Below are positions 28,646 to 38,015 of a DNA stretch of 64,000 nt, in pieces. The notes beneath the pieces were generated by a model. That model did not search any database. It saw nothing but the letters and a program-made list of their open reading frames with translations, and had not been told where the DNA came from. Positions within the stretch are counted from its first letter, which is position 1. Every line of letters begins with the position of its first letter. Source of the stretch: Planctomycetota bacterium (lineage in GTDB: Bacteria > Planctomycetota > Planctomycetia > Pirellulales > UBA1268); assembly GCA_003669585.1 (NCBI GenBank), contig QWOQ01000006.1:1-64000 (forward strand), written 5' to 3'. Both the position numbers and the translations under genes were made by a program.

Positions 28646-30976
28646 ATGGTATTTCAGAAAATCTCCATGCGGAGAATTGCCCTCCGAGTTGCACGCTGGC
28701 TCGTTCTCCAGCGAGTCATGCTGGCAATTGTTGCGATCCTCCTTGCGGTGTGGAGCGTGGAACGTTCCCGCCATCTTTTATTTGTGCGATCGATTGACAC
28801 CATGTTCGACCGTACCGACCCTGCACTCGGTCCCTATCGCCGACTTGCGCGAATGTTTGGCGGAAATGAAATAGTGCTCGCGGCATATGAAGACGCAGAA
28901 CTTTTCACAACAGCGGGAATTGATAGGCTTCGCGTTGTGAGCCAAACGTTGGCGTCCCTCGACGGTATAAAAAGCTGCACGAGTCTTGCCGATACTCCGC
29001 TGGGTCCTCGAATCATCGAACTCGAACAGAGTCCAACTGCTCGCAGGCTCGTGAAATTAATGGAAGGCTATACGCTCGGAGAGGATCATCGCACCGTAGC
29101 GGTGATCTGCCTTTTAGATTCCCCTGCATCCGAACAAACGTCTCGTGCCGATGTGATCGATTCGATTCGTCTGGTTATGTCAGAGCTTCCAAGAGGCACC
29201 GTTGCGGGTGAACCTGTCATGCTACGCGATGGGTTTTCCATGCTTGAACGCGATGGAAATCTGTTGGGACTTGTGTCTGCAATGCTTTCTGGGGGAGTCA
29301 TTTTTATCTGTTTCCGATCGATTCGATGGCTCCTCATTCCACTGGCAGTTGTGCTTTTGTCGCTGTGGAGTACACGAGGAGTACTGGCTGTGCTGGGACT
29401 CAAGCTGACCATGGTCTCGACGATGCTTTCGGCAATGATCACGGTGGTGGCGATCGCGACAATCGTGCATGTAATCGTAGAATTTCGAAGACAGCGAGAC
29501 GCAGGCGCCGCGCCGGAACAAGCACTCGAGCATTCCATTGCGGTTCTTTTCTGGCCGACAATCGGTGCAATTGCAACAGATGTCATTGGCTTTGGTTCGC
29601 TGATCGCCAGTCGAGTCGGACCGGTTCACGACTTCGGCATCATGACGGCGATTGGTGCTTTGATGGTGCTCGTTTCGGCGGCCCTCGTTGTGCCGTTCCT
29701 CACGCTTGTGGGACGCTTTGGTTGTGACCCTTTGCGCGCGTGGGGAGAGGGAAGCCTAGAAAACGGCCTTGATCGTCTCGTGAAGCGACTTCTCGGCTGT
29801 CCACGCAGAGTCCTCGCGGTGTTTGTGATGGTGGTTCTAGTCGCGGTTGCAGGGATGAGCCGTCTGGAAGTGGAAACCGATTTCACAAAGAATTTTCGTT
29901 CTTCAAGTCCGATTGTTGCCTCGTACGACATGATTGAAACTCGGCTTGGTGGCGCAGGAATGATCGATCTGCTTGTACCTTTTTCCGATAAAGTCGGCGC
30001 CGATCTCCTTGGACGAGTTTCCCGACTTGAAAATCGACTACGAAAACTTGTTGTTCCATCAGAGGTCGATGGCGAGTCGGAACCAAGCCTGACAAAGGTG
30101 ATGAGTGTTGTCGATGTGCTCGAGGCGATTTCTCCTGTGTCGATTGAGCGATTGGAATCAACACGACTCGGAGGGTGGCTGCTCGAATCGGCGATCGAGA
30201 TGCTGCGCACACAACTTCCCCAACTCGGGGAATCGTTAATCGGCCGCGATCCGATGGATGGTTCGCAGTGGCTGAGAGTCATGCTTCGAGCCAAGGAGCG
30301 ACAGAGCGCCGCCACAAAGCGGCAGATCATCGATTCAGTTTCAAAGATAGTCAATGAAGAAATTGTTCCTGTCGAAAATCACTCTGGTGAAGTAACCGGA
30401 TTCTTCGTTCTTTTATCGCAGTTAGTCGAACGCATGCTTTCTGATCAGTGGTATACATTTGCTTTGGCCAGCGTTGGAATTTTTCTGTTGCTAGCAGTCG
30501 CATTTCGCAATGTCGCGGTTGCGGCTGTGGCACTGGTGCCCAACGCAGTTCCAATTTTTGTAGTACTCGGAATGCTTGGATGGTGTGGAATTCGTGTAAA
30601 CATGGGCACCGCCATGATTGCTGCAGTGTCGATGGGGCTCTCGGTCGATAGTTCGATTCATTACATTGCGGCATTTCGTCGTCGAATGTCAGAAGGATTC
30701 GGCATCGAAGCTGCTCTCGAGACTGCGCACCAGACGGCCGGCCGAGCGATGATTTTTTCGACGCTCGCTCTCGTTGTGGGTTTTCTTGCGCTGGTTAGCA
30801 GCGGATTCATTCCCACCGTTTCCTTTGGCGTACTTTCGTGTCTGACTCTTAGCGGCGGTCTCATCGGCAATCTGGTCGTGCTTCCGGTGTTGCTGGCAAT
30901 GCTTGGCGACTGGGCAAAGCCTTTCAGCGGAAAAGTGCATGAGAAACGAGACGTTCTCGTCGAGCACCAGATTTGA
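28646..30976 (+). CDS. RND/MMPL superfamily transporter
   Basis: A 776-residue efflux-type protein built as two similar halves, each a membrane helix, a soluble loop and a group of about five helices. Seen in order: an early helix (MLAIVAILLAVWSVE), a periplasmic domain, helices from LVSAMLSGGVIFICF through MLSAMITVVAIATIVHVIVEF, the second-half start (VLAVFVMVVLVAVAGMSRL) and the closing set with NAVPIFVVLGMLGW and GTAMIAAVSMGLSVDSSIHYI, a motif typical of MMPL/HAE3-like proteins. The frame opens at 28556; ATG 28646 is used because the basic stretch MRRIALRVARW follows, but 28667 is equally possible and neither has a ribosome site. Substrate unknown; no membrane-fusion partner is adjacent. 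Confidence 0.85.
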   Translation: MVFQKISMRRIALRVARWLVLQRVMLAIVAILLAVWSVERSRHLLFVRSIDTMFDRTDPALGPYRRLARMFGGNEIVLAAYEDAELFTTAGIDRLRVVSQTLASLDGIKSCTSLADTPLGPRIIELEQSPTARRLVKLMEGYTLGEDHRTVAVICLLDSPASEQTSRADVIDSIRLVMSELPRGTVAGEPVMLRDGFSMLERDGNLLGLVSAMLSGGVIFICFRSIRWLLIPLAVVLLSLWSTRGVLAVLGLKLTMVSTMLSAMITVVAIATIVHVIVEFRRQRDAGAAPEQALEHSIAVLFWPTIGAIATDVIGFGSLIASRVGPVHDFGIMTAIGALMVLVSAALVVPFLTLVGRFGCDPLRAWGEGSLENGLDRLVKRLLGCPRRVLAVFVMVVLVAVAGMSRLEVETDFTKNFRSSSPIVASYDMIETRLGGAGMIDLLVPFSDKVGADLLGRVSRLENRLRKLVVPSEVDGESEPSLTKVMSVVDVLEAISPVSIERLESTRLGGWLLESAIEMLRTQLPQLGESLIGRDPMDGSQWLRVMLRAKERQSAATKRQIIDSVSKIVNEEIVPVENHSGEVTGFFVLLSQLVERMLSDQWYTFALASVGIFLLLAVAFRNVAVAAVALVPNAVPIFVVLGMLGWCGIRVNMGTAMIAAVSMGLSVDSSIHYIAAFRRRMSEGFGIEAALETAHQTAGRAMIFSTLALVVGFLALVSSGFIPTVSFGVLSCLTLSGGLIGNLVVLPVLLAMLGDWAKPFSGKVHEKRDVLVEHQI

Positions 30977-31165
30977 AGTTTCGAAGAGCAATAAACGACC
31001 AGCCATGGGCGTTTTCTAAACAGGTAGTCGTGGCGAAAAAACAAGGTACAACCGTCCCCTTCTTCGTTGGGCGATTTGTGATGTGAGCGTGATCGATAGT
31101 AATTTTCTTGCACCTATACCAAGGGCGACGAAATCGTCCTCGAATTTGAAGAGGGATAACTGCGA

Positions 31166-32662
31166 ATGAGTATTGAATTTTCAAATCAATCATTGTCCAA
31201 ATCAATTTCTGCAGCACCTTCGACCGGACGAGGAATTGTCGAGGCAGAAGTGCTCGTCGTGTTTCTCACCGAAGGGGGCGTTGGTAGCGGCGGAGCAAAA
31301 CTTGCCGATACGGCTATGAACGGGCTGCTCTCAAAACTTGCAACCTCAGGAGAAATCACTGGTAAGCGATATGAATGCACAACGCTTTTGTCACCCCCAG
31401 GAGTGCCGTGTCAGGTGGTGGTGGTCGTTGGACTTGGATTGCGAGAATTGCTCAACGTTGAAACGCTGTACAAAGCTGCCGCCACAGCCAGTCGTATGGT
31501 GGCGGCTCGTCCACGAGGAAGCGTTGCATTTTTAGCGGAGGCATCGTGGACCTCTGCGCAGGTCGAACAGGCTGTTGCAGGAGCTGCTGTTGGTATGGTG
31601 GGGCAGGATCTCTATCGAGCTGAGAAAAAACGAAATCCATTTGGAAAAACCATTTGGCTCGATGCTCCAATGGATGCAGTGCAGCGCGGTGCAATCATTG
31701 CTGACGGTGTCAACCTTGCGCGGCGCCTTGTAAACATGCCGCCGGATGTGCTCTACCCAGAATCATTTGCAGAAGAAGCGCGAGTGATGGCGGAGCGTAC
31801 AGGAGTTGAAATAGAAACTTGGGATGAGAAAAAGCTTTTGGCCGAACGGTGCAGATCGCTGTTGGCAGTTGGTCGTGGAAGTGCAAAAGCATCGAGATTG
31901 GTAATCCTTCGATACAAGCCCGCCGGAAATCGGTCGCCGCAGCCAGAGTTCGCAATCGTCGGGAAAGGGGTAACGTTCGATTCAGGCGGACTTTCGCTCA
32001 AACCAGCGGATTCGATGCTCTCGATGAAGTGTGATATGTCGGGAGGCGCTGCTGCAATCGCAGCCATTGCCACCATCGCTGCGCTTCGATTGCCGATCCA
32101 TGTCATTGCAGCTGTTGGAATGGTTGAAAATATGACAGGTTCAGATGCATATCGAGTAGGTGATGTTCTCATCGCCCGCAGTGGCACGACGATCGAAGTT
32201 CACAACACCGATGCCGAGGGGCGTCTGGTGTTAGCCGATGTTCTCGACGTGGTAAAGGGACTCAAGCCCGATGCAATCGTCGACGCAGCGACCCTGACCG
32301 GCGCGTGTGTCGTAGCACTTGGCAATGACGTTGCCGGACTCTTTTCAAACAATCAGCCGTGGTGCGATCGGGTGGCCGCCGCCGCGAGACGAATGGGAGA
32401 GGCAGTCTGGCAGATGCCGATGTACAGCGACTATGACGACCAGATCAAAAGCGATGTTGCCGACATTAAAAATGTTGGCGACGGCCGCTGGGGTGGTGCG
32501 ATCACCGCAGCGAAGTTTCTAGAGCGATTCGTCGGCGAAATACCATGGACTCACGTCGACATTGCCGGTCCAGCGTTCGTTGAAAAGCCAAAGCCTTGGA
32601 CCGATGGAGGAGGCAGCGGTTGCATGGTCAGATCGTTTGTGGAAATTGCTCGCGGCAGTTGA
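31166..32662 (+). CDS. pepA: Leucyl aminopeptidase (M17)
   Basis: Cytoplasmic two-metal aminopeptidase, 498 residues. The M17 catalytic core is intact: GKGVTFDSGGLSLKPADSM (about 265-283) with the MKCDMSGGAA stretch, and the family signature NTDAEGRLVLADVL (about 348-361), followed by DAATLTGACVVALG. The N-terminal domain is more divergent, as usual for the family. ATG 31166 has an AGAGGGA site about ten bases upstream. It releases N-terminal residues from peptides; in some bacteria PepA also binds DNA and regulates carAB, but the distance from carB and the lack of evidence make that only a remark. It is convergent with pepF, 17 bp away. Confidence 0.95.
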   Translation: MSIEFSNQSLSKSISAAPSTGRGIVEAEVLVVFLTEGGVGSGGAKLADTAMNGLLSKLATSGEITGKRYECTTLLSPPGVPCQVVVVVGLGLRELLNVETLYKAAATASRMVAARPRGSVAFLAEASWTSAQVEQAVAGAAVGMVGQDLYRAEKKRNPFGKTIWLDAPMDAVQRGAIIADGVNLARRLVNMPPDVLYPESFAEEARVMAERTGVEIETWDEKKLLAERCRSLLAVGRGSAKASRLVILRYKPAGNRSPQPEFAIVGKGVTFDSGGLSLKPADSMLSMKCDMSGGAAAIAAIATIAALRLPIHVIAAVGMVENMTGSDAYRVGDVLIARSGTTIEVHNTDAEGRLVLADVLDVVKGLKPDAIVDAATLTGACVVALGNDVAGLFSNNQPWCDRVAAAARRMGEAVWQMPMYSDYDDQIKSDVADIKNVGDGRWGGAITAAKFLERFVGEIPWTHVDIAGPAFVEKPKPWTDGGGSGCMVRSFVEIARGS

Positions 32663-32679
32663 TCGTCGTTGAGAATCGA

Positions 32680-34491
32680 TCAGGAATCGGGCATAACTCG
32701 GTCGAGTTCGTTTACTAAGTGGCCGAAGCGTTCAAGCGCCGTGGCAACGGGGTCGGGTTTTTCTAGATCAACTCCAGCATCGCGGAGCAGTTCGAGCGGC
32801 CACTTTGAAGCGCCGCCTCGCAGAAATCCCAGGTAGGCGTCGAGTTCGGTCTTGCCTCCTTCGGTCACTTGTTGCGCCAGCGTGATGGCGGCTGAGAGGC
32901 CGGTGGCATATTTGTAGACATAGAAAGCATTGTAAAAGTGTGGAATCCGGAGGCATTCCAATTCGAGTGATGAGTCGATCGTAAACCTCGGTCCGAAATA
33001 AGCATTGAGGAGTTCACGGTAGAGACCTCGAATTCGTTCAAGTGTGAGAGGTTCGCCCGCTTCGGCCGATGCGTGGCTTGTTCGTTCAAATTCTGCAAAC
33101 ATCGTTTGTCTGATAATCGTCGAACGAATCGAATCGATTTCACGAACCAGAATTGCAGCGCGTTCTTTCGGAGTCGTGGCGCGATCGAGAAGCAATCGGG
33201 TGAGCAACTGTTCGTTGAACGTGCTGGCCACTTCGGCAACAAAAATAGTATATCCCGCATACTGGAAGGGCTGAGCCTCGGCTGAGAGTCGAGTGTGCAT
33301 GGAATGCCCTGCTTCGTGCGCGAGCGTAAAGACATGCTCGACCGCTTCTTCTTGAAAATTCATGAGGATGTACGGATCGGAATCGTACGTACCAGAACTG
33401 AATGCCCCAGATTGTTTGCCGGCATTGGGATAGCGGTCGCACCATCGACCCGAAAGCCCCTTTTCAAGTCGCGAGCAATATTCCAAACCGAGCGGTGCGA
33501 GCGATTCGATCACCAGTGAAACTGCCTGATCCCACGAGTGTTTTTTTTCAAGTTCCGGGATCAGCGGTACATAGGTATCGAAGTGGTGAATCTCGTCGAG
33601 CCCCATGATTCTTTTTCGCACGTCGTAATAGCGATGAACGACGGGAAGATTTTCTCTTACGGCAGTGATCAACTGATCGTAAACGGCCAACGGCACGTTG
33701 TCGGAAAAGAGTGCCGCCTCAACGGCGCTTGGGTGGTTTCTGGCGCGTGCATAATAGACGCCGCGTTCGACAGCGCCACAGAGCGTGGCGGCAAGGGTGT
33801 TGGCGTGGGCTCCGTACTGCGCGTAGAAGTGTTCAAACGTCGTGTGTCGCACATCGCGGTTGGTATCGTGCAGCAGCGTGACAAATGTGGCATTTGAAAG
33901 CTCAACGTCCTCGCCGTGACCATTGGTGACGGTGCCAAATTTCATGTCTGCATCGGTGAGCTGACGAAAAACTTTTGAGGCCGTTTGGCTTACCGTGCCC
34001 TGCATCGCCAGCAGTCTTTCTTCAGGTTTGGAGAGCACGTGTGGACGCGTGCGAATCAATCGCTCAAGCAAGAGGCGGTATGGGGCAAGCACCGCTGTGG
34101 AGAGCCATTTGGCAAGTGTTTCAGGAGCAATCGCCATGATTTCAGGTCGAATGAAGCTCGCCTTCTCTCCGGCAAGCGTGGCCAGATGCTGGAATCGACC
34201 CACCATTCGCTGCGCTTCGGCGGCTGCCTGATCTTCACTTGCCCGAAGGTGTGCATAAGTTCCGAGCCGATCTCCTTCTCGATCGACCAAGAGATCGTAG
34301 GCAAGACATTCAGCCAACCGCTGTGACGAGTGTCCGAGCGTGCCCGAAAACGATTCAAACGTCGGAATGCGTTTTTCCCATTCTGCCAACGCACGATCCC
34401 ATGCAGCATCCGAATCAAAAAGACTCGCAAGATCCCAAGTGTCCTGCGGCTGGACATCTCGACGGTTCGGGAGAATTTTGTGTGCGTTCAT
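32680..34491 (-). CDS. pepF: Oligoendopeptidase F (M3)
   Basis: Zinc metallopeptidase of family M3, 603 residues, cytoplasmic, cleaving medium-length peptides. The catalytic motif HEAGHSMHT lies near residue 390, preceded by the typical GAFSSGTYDSDPYILMNF segment and followed by AQPFQYAGYTIFVAEVASTFNE. The C-terminal motif (PHFYNAFYVYKYATGLSAA) is also characteristic of PepF. The start codon ATG 34491 directly abuts the TAA of fabH with no spacer, so the two genes are almost certainly cotranscribed and probably translationally coupled. Length and motif order fit the family without gaps. Confidence 0.95.
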   Translation of the reverse strand: MNAHKILPNRRDVQPQDTWDLASLFDSDAAWDRALAEWEKRIPTFESFSGTLGHSSQRLAECLAYDLLVDREGDRLGTYAHLRASEDQAAAEAQRMVGRFQHLATLAGEKASFIRPEIMAIAPETLAKWLSTAVLAPYRLLLERLIRTRPHVLSKPEERLLAMQGTVSQTASKVFRQLTDADMKFGTVTNGHGEDVELSNATFVTLLHDTNRDVRHTTFEHFYAQYGAHANTLAATLCGAVERGVYYARARNHPSAVEAALFSDNVPLAVYDQLITAVRENLPVVHRYYDVRKRIMGLDEIHHFDTYVPLIPELEKKHSWDQAVSLVIESLAPLGLEYCSRLEKGLSGRWCDRYPNAGKQSGAFSSGTYDSDPYILMNFQEEAVEHVFTLAHEAGHSMHTRLSAEAQPFQYAGYTIFVAEVASTFNEQLLTRLLLDRATTPKERAAILVREIDSIRSTIIRQTMFAEFERTSHASAEAGEPLTLERIRGLYRELLNAYFGPRFTIDSSLELECLRIPHFYNAFYVYKYATGLSAAITLAQQVTEGGKTELDAYLGFLRGGASKWPLELLRDAGVDLEKPDPVATALERFGHLVNELDRVMPDS

Positions 34492-35511
34492 TTAGAGTTT
34501 CCAGACTGCGCTGCCCCATGCCAATCCACCACCGAAGCCACAGACAACAATCGTGCTGCCCGATCCAATGCGCCCTGCTTGCCACGCTTCGTCCATTGCC
34601 AGCGGAATTGAACCGCTGGAAGTATTTCCGTAACGATCAAGGTTCATGGCAATTTTTGTCGCTGGGATGCCAAGCGACGTTGCCACAGACTCAATAATGC
34701 GGGCATTAGCCTGATGCAGAACAAAGAGATCAATGGCATCGATCGACAGCCCGGCTCGGGCCACAACTTCGCGAATGTTGTTTTCTGCCAAACGAATCGC
34801 CCATTTAAAGACAGCGCGACCGTCCATTTTCATAAAGTGTTCTTTGTTTGCGATGCCTTCGGGCGTCGCCGGGTTTCTTGATCCGCTCATCGGACAGGCC
34901 AGCAGATTGGCTCCTCGCCCATCGGAGCCGAGTGAAAAGGAGAGTAACCCACGATCTGAACCTCCTAGTTCAATCAGCACCGCGCCGGCGCCGTCTCCAA
35001 AGAGAGGCCATGTTTTTATGTCGTTTGGATCAACGACTCGTGAATTGGTGTCAGCCCCAATCACCAGAGCCATACGGCTGGAACCACTGGCCACAAACTG
35101 GGCGCCTGTGACAAGGGCAAACATAAATCCGGCACAGGCTGCTGTTACATCCATCGCCGGGGCATTGAGTCCAAGATTTTCTTGCACGATGCAGGCAGTA
35201 GAGGGAATCGACATGTCAGGAGTAAATGTTCCCAGCACAATCAAATCGATCTGATCACGATCGATTCCACTGCGGTCAATGGCCACCGTCGCGGCCCGTG
35301 AAGCCAAATCACTTGTGGCCATGTCGGCTGAAGCGTGTCGCCGCTGTTGAATCCCGGTACGACTTTCGATCCATTCAGGATCGCAACCGAGTCTGCTCAA
35401 GTCGGTGTTGGTGACGACATTCGCAGGCACGTAGGACCCGAGTCCGGCCAGACGAATGCCCGGCAGTGACCCAAATCGGGATGGGCGCGGCGAAGAAAGA
35501 ATGTCGCTCAT
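34492..35511 (-). CDS. fabH: Beta-ketoacyl-ACP synthase III
   Basis: Condensing enzyme that starts fatty-acid synthesis from acyl-CoA and malonyl-ACP. The 339-residue protein has the N-terminal GLGSYVPANVVTN, the catalytic cysteine C126 in DVTAACAGFM, the His in FVLHQANARIIES and the Asn in DRYGNTSSGSIPLA, so the Cys-His-Asn triad is complete. A 16-residue extension precedes the conserved start, so the exact start is slightly uncertain, but ATG 35511 is the only upstream candidate. plsX, fabD and acpP do not accompany it; instead it shares a transcript with pepF. Promoter expected in the large region to its right. Confidence 0.95.
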   Translation of the reverse strand: MSDILSSPRPSRFGSLPGIRLAGLGSYVPANVVTNTDLSRLGCDPEWIESRTGIQQRRHASADMATSDLASRAATVAIDRSGIDRDQIDLIVLGTFTPDMSIPSTACIVQENLGLNAPAMDVTAACAGFMFALVTGAQFVASGSSRMALVIGADTNSRVVDPNDIKTWPLFGDGAGAVLIELGGSDRGLLSFSLGSDGRGANLLACPMSGSRNPATPEGIANKEHFMKMDGRAVFKWAIRLAENNIREVVARAGLSIDAIDLFVLHQANARIIESVATSLGIPATKIAMNLDRYGNTSSGSIPLAMDEAWQAGRIGSGSTIVVCGFGGGLAWGSAVWKL

Positions 35512-35998
35512 CGAACCGGCCCACCGGAGTTAAAAAGGCTCACCAAAAAAAAGGAGTCGCGAAATTCTGTTGTAGAAAAACCCTCCTGATTTTCAAAACG
35601 AAGGGTCTTTTTGTGCGGGTGAACCATAGGTTTTCCGATTTTTTAGGTCTTCACGGAGATCACGTCGAATGGAGTCGAAAGACTTTTAAATGGTGAGCTT
35701 TTCACACAATTTCAGTTTCAAACCTTAGAATCTGCTTGTAAACTGGCTCTCGATCTGCCGATGAAGATAGGGCAGAGGCACGCGCGCGGAGACCGTGGAT
35801 CGATTCGCAGAAAAACGCGATAAAAAAATGAGGGCTTCGGCTGGACAATGCGGCCGCTCGAAGCCACAATTGGGATATGGTCGATGGGCAATCGCCGAAT
35901 CCTGAAGACGCCGGAAGCGTTTTAGTTCAACGGATATTCGGTGGTTGATTCATAGCTTGGGGCTGATGTGGGCAGTTCATTCATTTAAGGAGTCAGTC
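35512..35998. other. Divergent intergenic region with two inverted repeats
   Basis: 487 bp between fabH (minus) and the DUF1559 gene (plus) with no convincing gene. An imperfect inverted repeat at about 35577-35614 joins AAAAACCCT to AGGGTCTTTTT, resembling a terminator without a gene in front of it. A second, stronger one pairs GGCTTCG (35833-35839) with CGAAGCC (35859-35865) and has a GC-rich loop. The latter could form in the leader of the DUF1559 mRNA. No clear promoter could be fixed. Confidence 0.5.
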
Positions 35999-37102
35999 AT
36001 GGTCCATCACGCTCGAACACATTCGAATCTGCCAGTGCGCATTCGCGAGGCTTTCACGCTCGTCGAACTGCTTGTAGTCATCGCCATTATCGGCACGCTC
36101 GTCGGGCTTCTCCTGCCGGCTGTGCAAAGCGCTCGCGAAGCGGGAAGGCGAAATTCCTGCACAAACAATTTGAATCAATTGGGAAAAGCAGTGATCGCGT
36201 TTGATGGACAACGACAGTTTATTCCTGGCTGGAGAAACGCGCATCCAAATAAAGTCGCAGCAGCAAGTGGAGCGTACCCAACAGTTTCTTGGCCGATTAT
36301 GCTTCTACCAAATTTAGAACGCAGAGACGTCTACCGTTTGTGGGAAACTTCAACGAATGCAGGTGTGCCTGCAACGGTGAGTCCTTTTATAAGCATCTTT
36401 GTCTGCCCGACATCTCCCCCGGATACGCAAGGCCAGCCTACGCTGAGTTATGCAGCGAATATTGGTTCAACGGATTATGGTGGTTCGGGATCTGCGATGC
36501 TTCCTTATACCCAGTACCGAGGGGATGGTGTCATGATGGATACCGTGGGAAACCCTGCAAGTTATATTTCAGCTGCGCGAAACAATCTTGATGTGATCAG
36601 TAGCGGTGATGGAACATCGATGACACTCCTCTTCTCAGAGAAGTGCGGTCCACTCTATTCCCCCCAAGGATCCTACGACGCTATTCCACAACTCATTAAT
36701 TCGAATACAAGAATCATCAACTCAATGTTGACAGGCGTGGCCTATCCCACTGGTGGAACAACATTACCCACAGCTCCAGTCCCAGGATTTGGTGTATTTG
36801 CACAACTTGCAGATGTCAAAATAATCAATAGTCTTGATGCAGACAGAGCTGGATATTTGGGACATCCTTCTTCAAATCATCCCGGTGGCTGTGTTGCAAC
36901 CTTCTGTGATGGTCACACGATGTTTGTCAAAGAGACCATTGCACCGCTGGTGTATACGCAACTGATCGCTTCAAACAGTCTGTATGACACGACTTCAGGA
37001 ACCTACAAAACAAATGGTGCGGCTATTCGAGCCAACCTTGTGGATGCACCTGGATCAAGCACAGTAAGCCGAAAGACACTCTCTGAATCGGATTTTCAAT
37101 AA
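35999..37102 (+). CDS. DUF1559 prepilin-like protein
   Basis: A 367-residue protein of the large planctomycete-specific family that combines a type IV pilin/pseudopilin N-terminus with a DUF1559 (SBP_bac_10-like) domain. The prepilin segment reads [19 protein letters not shown], so cleavage by prepilin peptidase would be after Ala rather than the usual Gly; [15 protein letters not shown] follows, the phylum hallmark. Later come [10 protein letters not shown] and the H-X9-DG motif ([17 protein letters not shown]). ATG 35999 has AAGGAG seven bases upstream, so the frame opening at 35945 is not used. Such proteins are presumed to sit in the periplasm or envelope; their role is not established. 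Confidence 0.95.
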   Translation: MVHHARTHSNLPVRIREAFTLVELLVVIAIIGTLVGLLLPAVQSAREAGRRNSCTNNLNQLGKAVIAFDGQRQFIPGWRNAHPNKVAAASGAYPTVSWPIMLLPNLERRDVYRLWETSTNAGVPATVSPFISIFVCPTSPPDTQGQPTLSYAANIGSTDYGGSGSAMLPYTQYRGDGVMMDTVGNPASYISAARNNLDVISSGDGTSMTLLFSEKCGPLYSPQGSYDAIPQLINSNTRIINSMLTGVAYPTGGTTLPTAPVPGFGVFAQLADVKIINSLDADRAGYLGHPSSNHPGGCVATFCDGHTMFVKETIAPLVYTQLIASNSLYDTTSGTYKTNGAAIRANLVDAPGSSTVSRKTLSESDFQ

Positions 37103-37161
37103 GATCTGTTCGGCACAACAGCGATTGTTCGTCAGTTACGCGTCAAATACACGTTATACAG

Positions 37162-37197
37162 AAGAGGCCACCGAACTCCATGCGGTGGCCTCTTTTC
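37162..37197. terminator. Bidirectional rho-independent terminator
   Basis: A 12-bp perfect stem (37162-37173 with 37183-37194), loop AACTCCATG, GC-rich core GGCCACCG/CGGTGGCC, then a T-rich run on the plus strand and A-rich on the opposite side. It lies exactly between the convergent DUF1559 and AhpD-like genes and so can serve both. Confidence 0.88.
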
Positions 37198-37201
37198 GTT
37201 G

Positions 37202-37729
37202 CTACAGTGTCACGCCTTGCATGACAGCCGCAATTCGCACCGCATCGTGGCAGGCCTCTTCGGAAACGCCGAGCCCTACAAGGCTCGCTTCGTGAGACTG
37301 CATGCATTTCTGACAGCCGGCGAGCGCTGCGCAGGCAAGTGATGCGAGTTCGAAGTCGATTTTTGACGTAGTTGGCTGAGACATGCGGCTCATTCGCAAT
37401 CGCGCCGGCCGCGACTGGTAACTCTCTTTCTCAATCATGTGGCGAAATCGATAGTAGATGGTGTTCATTGCCATCAGCCCTGCGCAGGCGATCGAATCAG
37501 AAATAATGGCGAGTGATTCAACGGGGGAAAATCCGCTGCGTATGTCCGATTCAACCGCTTCCACGAGCGGCTGACTGTGCAAAAATCTTGCTGAGGTGAG
37601 TGCCACGAGCATCGCTTGCTGCGATGAAAGGTTTTCACCCCCAAGAACTGCTGAAAGATTGAGTCGAAGATCCTTGAGTTCATCAGGAAGAGTGTCGCGA
37701 AAAGCATCGATTGAGGGAGTAGGAATCAT
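37202..37729 (-). CDS. AhpD-like carboxymuconolactone decarboxylase family protein
   Basis: A 175-residue all-helical protein of the AhpD family. The redox motif is C139-x-x-C142 with His146 three residues later (AGCQKCMQSHEASLVGLGVS), matching the CXXCXXXH core of alkylhydroperoxidase AhpD, and the length is close to the mycobacterial protein. Such enzymes reduce peroxides, often in concert with AhpC and lipoamide systems; no ahpC is adjacent here. The end (DAVRIAAVMQGV) is the usual AhpD helix. ATG 37729 has no clear ribosome site. Its gene faces the DUF1559 gene across the bidirectional terminator and is divergent from carB. Confidence 0.87.
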   Translation of the reverse strand: MIPTPSIDAFRDTLPDELKDLRLNLSAVLGGENLSSQQAMLVALTSARFLHSQPLVEAVESDIRSGFSPVESLAIISDSIACAGLMAMNTIYYRFRHMIEKESYQSRPARLRMSRMSQPTTSKIDFELASLACAALAGCQKCMQSHEASLVGLGVSEEACHDAVRIAAVMQGVTL

Positions 37730-37990
37730 TGGTGGTAGGGTTTTCTGTCGAGTGAAGAGAGGTTGAACATTTTGCGATTGCCGGCGGCTGCGGCCTCTGG
37801 AAGATTGAGTTTAGCAGGCTTTCGTAAGAAGCAGTGTGGCTGTGCAGGCTCTTTCGTGAGGGTTCGTTGAATGAAGTAGCCTGCTGGTGGTACGTTGACG
37901 GCGTTTGCGCGCGACGACGGCGAGCCAAAGTGACAAAGCCGTTCGATCTCGACAAGCGAAGCGTTTTTTCAATCGCACTCACGGTCGATC

Positions 37991-38004
37991 CTCTCTCTCT
38001 CTCT
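37991..38004 (+). repeat. (CT)7 tract just upstream of carB
   Basis: Seven CT dinucleotides lie 11 bases before the carB ATG, where a Shine-Dalgarno site would be expected; none is present. Simple pyrimidine tract, seen directly; any role in expression is speculative. Confidence 0.85.
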
Positions 38005-38015
38005 TTCACAAAACT

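Noticed and set aside
35577-35614. Terminator-like inverted repeat with T run
   Set aside because: No gene ends upstream of it on the plus strand; the stem is imperfect, so it is only noted within the intergenic entry.
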